Assembly: GCA_007125735.1 (NCBI GenBank)
Contig: SLCP01000029.1
Location: forward strand, 1-17,194
Length of the DNA: 17,194 nucleotides
Reading direction: 5' to 3'
DNA from: Coriobacteriia bacterium
GTDB lineage: Bacteria > Actinomycetota > Coriobacteriia > Anaerosomatales > SLCP01
The notes under the pieces are model-generated. The model saw only the letters and a list, made by a program, of their open reading frames with translations, did not search any database and was not told the DNA's origin. The translations under genes were made by a program, and so were the position numbers. Positions 13,174-17,194 of the stretch are shown here, piece after piece. Every line of letters starts with the position of its first letter. Position 1 is the stretch's first letter.

Positions 13174-13621
13174 CGTCTTCGTTGACACGAACGTGTTCGT
13201 CTACGCTTACGACCGCTCGGAGCCGGTCAAACGCGAGCGCGCCCGCGAGGTGATGTTGACGCTCGGCGAGACGCGTCGAGGGGTCGTGTCGACGCAGGTG
13301 CTCACCGAGTTCGTCGCCGTGACGACGCGCGGGCGAGACCCGCTGCTCGACGAGAGCTTCGCGATCGGGCAGGCGCGAGCACTCGCGGGTGCGTGGCCGG
13401 TCCTGGCGGTGGAGCGCGAAACGGTATTGCTCGCGTTCGCATGCCGTCAGACACATGACGTACACCTGTGGGACGCGGTGCTCTGGGCGACGGCCCGACG
13501 CGCACGTATCGACACGGTCGTGTCCGAGGACTTCCAGGACGGACGGTGCATCGAAGGCGTGCGGTTCGTCGACCCGTTCACCGCAGGATTCGACCTCACG
13601 GCGCTTGCGGCCGGCGGGTGA
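13151..13621 (+). CDS. PIN-domain ribonuclease toxin (VapC-type)
   Basis: 156 residues from ATG 13151 (GGAAG about 7 nt upstream), nested over the end of the antitoxin gene. PIN-domain acidic residues are all visible: Asp12 in VFVDTNVFVYAYD, Glu53 in VLTEFVAV, Asp108 in VHLWDAVLWATA, and Asp127/Asp130 in VVSEDFQDG. VapC toxins are Mg-dependent RNases that cut specific tRNAs or rRNA; the target here cannot be told. Length is at the upper end of the family. A longer in-frame start (13121) would place non-PIN residues in front and is less likely. The stop codon lies inside the right 14-bp direct repeat. Confidence 0.9.
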   Translation: MRIPASGSVFVDTNVFVYAYDRSEPVKRERAREVMLTLGETRRGVVSTQVLTEFVAVTTRGRDPLLDESFAIGQARALAGAWPVLAVERETVLLAFACRQTHDVHLWDAVLWATARRARIDTVVSEDFQDGRCIEGVRFVDPFTAGFDLTALAAGG

Positions 13622-13626
13622 TCGGT
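13613..13626 (+). repeat. 14-bp direct repeat, right copy flanking the toxin-antitoxin pair
   Basis: GGCGGGTGATCGGT, identical to 12846-12859 and 767 bp downstream of it. It encodes the last two residues and stop of the toxin. The bases just outside both copies differ. Confidence 0.7.
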
Positions 13627-13675
13627 ACCGGCGTTTCGAAGATCACCCCTCTGCGATCGACGCGCGGCCCCGGAA

Positions 13676-13705
13676 TTGCTGGTCGGATGGCCAAGATGAT
13701 AAGAT
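13676..13705 (+). promoter_or_regulatory. Predicted promoter of hemA-hemC-hemD
   Basis: TTGCTG (-35, 13676-13681), an 18-nt spacer and TAAGAT (-10, 13700-13705). Predicted start near G13712. The stretch 13691-13713 is AT-rich compared with its surroundings. It implies that hemA is transcribed separately from the ccm run and the toxin-antitoxin pair. Confidence 0.55.
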
Positions 13706-13706
13706 A

Positions 13707-13851
13707 AGAATGTTCAGGCAATGTGCAGAAGGTGTGCTGTAGTGGGTATTACATTGATATCGCCCTCGCCGGGCCTGCTTGCCTGAACAACACGCACCGC
13801 TCCGGCGAGGGCGCATCCATGTCCGAGACCCTGTGAGGCGAGCCTGACTCC
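13707..13851 (+). promoter_or_regulatory. Structured hemA leader with two crossing perfect helices
   Basis: It opens with AGAATGTTCAGGCAA (13707-13721), shared with the ccm leader. Helix A: TGTTCAGGCAA (13711-13721) with TTGCCTGAACA (13779-13789), 11 perfect pairs. Helix B: CGCCCTCGCCGG (13761-13772) with CCGGCGAGGGCG (13802-13813), 12 perfect pairs. The helices interleave, so they form either a pseudoknot or two alternative states. A five-codon open frame (ATG 13819 to TGA 13836, MSETL) follows helix B. hemA itself has a poor ribosome site (GAGGCGAG, 13834-13841). No known riboswitch class was recognised. Confidence 0.55.
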
Positions 13852-15240
13852 ATGCATCTGACCCTGGTCGGCTTGAGCCACAAGACCGCCCCGGTCGAGA
13901 TCCGGGAGAAGCTGACCTTCCCTGCTCACCGGCAGGAGGAGGCGCTCTCCCTCCTTACCTCTACCCCCGACGTGGCCGAGGCCGTGATCCTGTCCACGTG
14001 CAACCGCACCGAGATCTACGCGGTCACCGCGATGGGCGCCGATGGCCCGGGCGCGATCATCGACTTCCTCGCCGACTATCACGACCTCGATCGGCATGAC
14101 CTCGTACGCTATCTCTACTTCTCCGAGGGCGAGGCGGTCGTCAGGCACCTGTTTCGGGTCGTCGCGTCCCTCGACTCGATGGTGCTCGGCGAGGCGCAGA
14201 TCCTCGGCCAGGTCAAAGAGGCCTACGAGGCCGCGTTCTCCAACGACGCGGTGGGCCGCATCTTCAACAAGATGTTCCGCCAGAGCTTCGAGCTCGGAAA
14301 GCGGGTCCGTACCGAGACCGATATCGGCGAGAACGCGGTGTCGATCAGCTACGCGGCGGTCGAGCTCGCCAAGCGGGTGTTCGACACGCTCGACGGGCGC
14401 ACCGTGCTCATCCTCGGCGCGGGCAAGATGAGCGAGCTCACGGCGAAGCACCTCGTGAGCAACGGCGTCAAGAAGGTGCTCGTGGCGAACCGCACCTACG
14501 AGCGCGCCGAGGAGATGGCGTGCAAGTTCTGCGGAACCGCCATCCGCTACGACGAGATGTTCGAACGCATGGGCGAGGCCGACATCGTCATCTCCTCGAC
14601 GGCCGCCACGCACTACGTCATCGACAAGGAGCAGGTGTCGCGTGCCATGCGCGGGCGGCGCGGTAACCCGCTCTTCCTCATCGACATCGCCGTGCCGCGC
14701 GACATCGACCCGGCCGTCAACGAGCTCGGCGACGTCTTCCTCTACGACATAGACGACTTGAACGGGGTCGTCGAGTCCAACCTCGAGGAGCGGATGCGCG
14801 AGGCGCGCAAGGCCGAGGTGATCATCGGCGAGGAGATGGCTGCATTCGAGCAGTGGCTCGAGTCGATGGAGGTCGTGCCCACGGTCGCGGCGATGCGCGC
14901 CAAGGCCGAGCAGATCCGCCTCGCCGAGATGGAAAAGGCCCTGAAGCGCCTCGGAGGGCTGTCCGAGAAGGAGCTCAAGACGGTCGAGGCGCTCACCTCG
15001 TCGATCGTCAACAAGATGCTGCACGGGCCCACGGCCCGCCTCAAGAACGTCGCCGCCGAGAAAGACGGCTACTCCTACGTCGAGGCCGCGCGTTTCCTCT
15101 ACGGGCTCGACTCGAGCTCCGACGGTGAGAGCCCGCACGCCGGGCTCATCAAGACACTCCTCGGCAGGGCGGAGAAGGCAGCCGAGCGTGCGGCCGAGAA
15201 GGCTGCGAAGAAGGAGATGGGAGACACGATTGGCTGCTAG
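13852..15240 (+). CDS. hemA: Glutamyl-tRNA reductase
   Basis: 462 residues; most HemA are about 420. It reduces glutamyl-tRNA(Glu) with NADPH to glutamate-1-semialdehyde, the committed step of C5-pathway tetrapyrrole synthesis. Catalytic Cys50 lies in STCNRTE, and His100 in VVRHLFRV. The signature SLDSMVLGEAQILGQVK is at 106-122, the NADPH motif ILGAGKMSE at 187-195, and LVANRTYERA follows. The dimerisation helices end near residue 440. The last 30 residues (GRAEKAAERAAEKAAKKEM then GDTIGC) are an extra Ala/Lys/Glu helix. ATG 13852 matches the family start MxLxxxGLSHKTAPVEIRE. Regulation is probably through the long leader upstream. The end overlaps hemC by 11 nt. Confidence 0.97.
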   Translation: MHLTLVGLSHKTAPVEIREKLTFPAHRQEEALSLLTSTPDVAEAVILSTCNRTEIYAVTAMGADGPGAIIDFLADYHDLDRHDLVRYLYFSEGEAVVRHLFRVVASLDSMVLGEAQILGQVKEAYEAAFSNDAVGRIFNKMFRQSFELGKRVRTETDIGENAVSISYAAVELAKRVFDTLDGRTVLILGAGKMSELTAKHLVSNGVKKVLVANRTYERAEEMACKFCGTAIRYDEMFERMGEADIVISSTAATHYVIDKEQVSRAMRGRRGNPLFLIDIAVPRDIDPAVNELGDVFLYDIDDLNGVVESNLEERMREARKAEVIIGEEMAAFEQWLESMEVVPTVAAMRAKAEQIRLAEMEKALKRLGGLSEKELKTVEALTSSIVNKMLHGPTARLKNVAAEKDGYSYVEAARFLYGLDSSSDGESPHAGLIKTLLGRAEKAAERAAEKAAKKEMGDTIGC

Positions 15241-16207
15241 CCGGGACAAACTCACGATCGGTACGCGCGGCAGTAAGCTCGCGCTGTGGCAGAGCAACTA
15301 CATCAAGGACCGCGTAGAGGCGATCACCGGCCTGCCGGTCGATCTCAAGATCATCAAGACGACCGGTGACAAGATACTCGACGTCCCGCTCGCCAAGGTC
15401 GGCGGCAAGGGGCTGTTCACCAAGGAGCTCGAGGTCGAGTTGCTCGCGAGCACGGTGGACCTCTGCGTCCACTCGATGAAGGACGTGCCCACCGAGCTCC
15501 CCGAGGGCTGCGTCATCGCGGCCACGCCCGAGCGCGTCGACCCGCGCGACGTCATGGTGAGCGGACCTGCCGGCTACGACCTCGACACGCTGCCGCACGG
15601 CGCGAAGCTCGGTACGAGCAGCCTGCGCCGCCGCAGTCAGGTCGTCGCGCTCCGGCCCGACCTCGAGATCGTCGACGTGCGCGGCAACCTCGACACGCGT
15701 ATGCGTAAGGCCGAGGAAGGCGAGGTCGACGCGGTCATTCTCGCGAGCGCCGGCATCACGCGCATGGGCTGGGCCGATCGCATCACTCACTACATCTCGC
15801 CCGAGCAGATGGTGCCGGCCGTGGGCCAGGGTGCCATCGCCGTCGAGATTCGTGAGGACGACGAGTTCATGGCGGGAGTGTGCGCCGAGCTCAACCACGA
15901 CGAGACGTTTGTCTGCGTCACCGCCGAGCGGGTGGTCATGCGCACGCTCGAGGGTGGATGCCAGGTGCCTATCGGCGGGTATGCGCGCCTCGAGGACGGC
16001 GCGCTCGTCATCGACGGCTTTGTGGGCTCGGTCGACGGCACGCAGATCCTGCGCGATCGCGCGGTCGGAACGCCTGACGACCCGGTCTCCCTCGGCCACA
16101 CGATGGTCGATCGCCTTCTCGAAATGGGCGCGGCCGAGATCCTCGCAGAGATCAGGAGTGCGGCAGACGCCGCCGGCGGCAGGGTGGACGGCCTGCTGGG
16201 GACATGA
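15230..16207 (+). CDS. hemC: Porphobilinogen deaminase (hydroxymethylbilane synthase)
   Basis: 325 residues. It joins four porphobilinogens into hydroxymethylbilane. I use TTG 15230: GGGAG lies 6 nt upstream, the protein then begins MAASRDKLTIGTRGSKLALWQ as the family does, and the longer frame adds only Arg-rich shadow sequence. Visible motifs are VHSMKDVPTELP (catalytic Asp85), GTSSLRRRSQ (128-137), VRGNLDTRM (150-158), VPAVGQGAIAVE and EGGCQVPIG, with Cys244 holding the dipyrromethane cofactor. All key residues are intact. The overlap with hemA (11 nt) and with hemD (ATGA) indicates one translationally coupled operon. Confidence 0.97.
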   Translation: MAASRDKLTIGTRGSKLALWQSNYIKDRVEAITGLPVDLKIIKTTGDKILDVPLAKVGGKGLFTKELEVELLASTVDLCVHSMKDVPTELPEGCVIAATPERVDPRDVMVSGPAGYDLDTLPHGAKLGTSSLRRRSQVVALRPDLEIVDVRGNLDTRMRKAEEGEVDAVILASAGITRMGWADRITHYISPEQMVPAVGQGAIAVEIREDDEFMAGVCAELNHDETFVCVTAERVVMRTLEGGCQVPIGGYARLEDGALVIDGFVGSVDGTQILRDRAVGTPDDPVSLGHTMVDRLLEMGAAEILAEIRSAADAAGGRVDGLLGT

Positions 16208-17040
16208 TGGACGCGCCCCTCGCCGGCACGTCTGTCGTGGTCACTCGCTCGCGCGCGCAGGCGGGCGCACTCGTAGACGCGCTTTCCGCGCTCGGGGCCG
16301 AGGTGCTCGAGTTCCCGACCATTGCGCGCGCCGAGCCGGAGTCGTGGGACGCCGCTGATGAGGCGATCCGCACTCTTGCGGCGTACGACTGGGTTGTCTT
16401 CACCTCGGCCAACGCGGTCGAGACGTTCGTTGCGCGTATGGAGGCGCTCGGTGTCGACGTGAGCACGCTCGCTGCGTGCCGCGTCGCCGCAGTGGGGCCC
16501 GCCACGGCCGCGCGCTGCTCCGAGCACGGCATCGAGCCCGACTACGTCCCTGACGACCACCGCGCCGAGGGCGTCATCGACGGCTTCGCGGAGCGGGGCG
16601 TGGGCGCGGGGAGCCGCGTGCTCGTCCCGCGTGCGCTCGAGGCGCGCGAGATCCTGCCGGACACGCTGCGGGAGCGTGGTGCGCGAGTGGATGTCGCGCC
16701 GGTCTACCGCACGGTGCGCGGGGCGGGCGAGCCGGCGGTGCTCGAACGGCTCGCCGAAGGCAGCGTGGATGTCGTGACCTTCACGTCGCCCTCGACGTTC
16801 AGGAACTTCCTCGTGCTCACCGAGGGTGTCGACCTGTCGCGCCTCTGGAAGCGCGCAACGGTCGCGTCGATCGGCCCGGTGACCTCAGACGCCATCCGGG
16901 CTCAGGGGCGCGAGGTCCACATCGAGGCCGAGGAGTACACGGCCGCGCGGCTCGCCGAGGCGATCGTCGCGCACGTCGCCGGTGAGTCCGAGACAACCGC
17001 GTCGCCGAGCGCCGACGCTGCAGAGGGTGACGGGTCCTGA
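16204..17040 (+). CDS. hemD: Uroporphyrinogen-III synthase
   Basis: 278 residues from ATG 16204, which overlaps the hemC stop (TGA 16205-16207); ATG 16207 directly after it is equally possible. It closes and inverts ring D of hydroxymethylbilane. HemD is poorly conserved, but the two-lobed pattern is clear: SVVVTRSRAQAGAL, EVLEFPTI, WVVFTSANAVETF, VAAVGPATAARCSEHG, the linker with VLVPRALEAREILPDTL and VAPVYRTV, DVVTFTSPSTFRNF, and ASIGPVTSDAIRAQG. It is a stand-alone enzyme, not the CobA-HemD fusion seen in many related bacteria. A Ser/Ala/Asp-rich tail of about 20 residues is likely disordered. hemB is not within the remaining 150 bp. Confidence 0.95.
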   Translation: MMDAPLAGTSVVVTRSRAQAGALVDALSALGAEVLEFPTIARAEPESWDAADEAIRTLAAYDWVVFTSANAVETFVARMEALGVDVSTLAACRVAAVGPATAARCSEHGIEPDYVPDDHRAEGVIDGFAERGVGAGSRVLVPRALEAREILPDTLRERGARVDVAPVYRTVRGAGEPAVLERLAEGSVDVVTFTSPSTFRNFLVLTEGVDLSRLWKRATVASIGPVTSDAIRAQGREVHIEAEEYTAARLAEAIVAHVAGESETTASPSADAAEGDGS

Positions 17041-17042
17041 CA

Positions 17043-17071
17043 TTGACAAAGCCCACGTACGCAGAGATACT
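17043..17071 (+). promoter_or_regulatory. Predicted promoter of tRNA-Ala
   Basis: A perfect -35 TTGACA (17043-17048), a 17-nt spacer and GATACT (-10, 17066-17071) lie directly after the hemD stop and 40 bp before the mature tRNA. It is the strongest promoter match in the window, as expected for a stable RNA gene. Confidence 0.75.
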
Positions 17072-17111
17072 CGTGCCTGCTCCGGCGGCCCACCGTCGCG
17101 GAGCCATCCGT

Positions 17112-17187
17112 GGGGATGTAGCTCAGCTGGGAGAGCGCTGCGTTCGCAACGCAGAGGTCGGCGGTTCGAGCCCGCTCATCTCCACCA
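17112..17187 (+). tRNA. tRNA-Ala (anticodon CGC)
   Basis: A complete cloverleaf: acceptor GGGGATG/CATCTCC, D-stem GCTC/GAGC, anticodon stem CTGCG/CGCAG with loop TTCGCAA (anticodon CGC at 17145-17147, reading GCG), and T-loop TTCGAGC. The G3:U70 wobble pair, the main alanine identity element, is present (G17114 with T17181). The discriminator is A and the 3' CCA is encoded. Confidence 0.97.
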
Positions 17188-17194
17188 ACGGTAA

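Noticed and set aside
15125..15229. Extension of hemC upstream into hemA
   Set aside because: The added residues are Arg-rich and read in a shadow frame of hemA; the TTG at 15230 has a proper ribosome site and gives the family start.
13714..15297. A 527-codon minus-strand open frame over hemA
   Set aside because: It is antisense to a gene with intact catalytic motifs and shows no domain pattern of its own.
1..17194. CRISPR array, insertion sequence, prophage or origin
   Set aside because: No regularly spaced repeats, transposase or integrase motifs, terminal inverted repeats or DnaA-box cluster were seen.

Overview
The window is a high-GC (roughly two-thirds G+C) bacterial chromosome segment, almost fully coding, with frequent GTG starts, one TTG start and strong purine-rich ribosome binding sites. 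Gene content suggests an anaerobic or respiratory actinobacterial lineage (for example a Coriobacteriia-related group). The reasons are an OmpR/HAMP-kinase pair, coaX, an HTH protein plus a 'quinate 5-dehydrogenase'-like protein otherwise best known to me from anaerobic Firmicutes, and a Ccm (System I) cytochrome c maturation locus beside heme biosynthesis genes. The taxonomic assignment is inference.

Layout. 1-432: the end of a YhaN-type SMC/ABC ATPase, convergent with a two-component system on the minus strand (kinase 486-1907, regulator 1920-2624). A 101-bp divergent spacer with face-to-face extended -10 elements separates this from a plus-strand run that continues to the end of the window. 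2726-5017: coaX, an HTH protein and the 'quinate dehydrogenase'-like protein, ending in a region with two mutually exclusive hairpins. 5114-12802: a promoter, a leader of about 125 nt, then ccmE-like (tandem domains), ccmF, ccmA, ccmB, ccmC, a ccmD-like gene, a CcsA/HemX-like membrane protein, a short precorrin-2-dehydrogenase-like protein and an SDR. 12846-13626: a VapBC-type toxin-antitoxin cassette with tandem 11-bp operator-like repeats upstream and a perfect 14-bp direct repeat on each side. 13676-17040: promoter, structured leader and hemA-hemC-hemD with overlapping genes. 17043-17187: a near-consensus promoter and tRNA-Ala(CGC).

How it fits together. HemA, HemC and HemD make glutamate-1-semialdehyde, hydroxymethylbilane and uroporphyrinogen III on the way to heme; hemB and hemL are not in the window. 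The Ccm proteins move heme across the membrane, load it onto the CcmE chaperone and pass it to apocytochrome c through CcmF. The CcmE-like protein carries Cys in place of the heme-binding His (CxxxY instead of HxxxY), and no ccmG or ccmH is present. This matches the variant Ccm system characterised in Desulfovibrio. Here the protein also has a second CcmE-like domain that stops exactly where the heme-binding motif should begin.

Most novel regulatory signal: the predicted transcription starts of the ccm locus and of hemA both carry AGAAyGTTCAGGCAA at the same distance from the -10 box. The hemA leader also has a perfect inverted copy of this element and a second perfect 12-bp helix that crosses it, giving a pseudoknot or a two-state switch. 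This is a candidate shared control element for heme supply and cytochrome c maturation.
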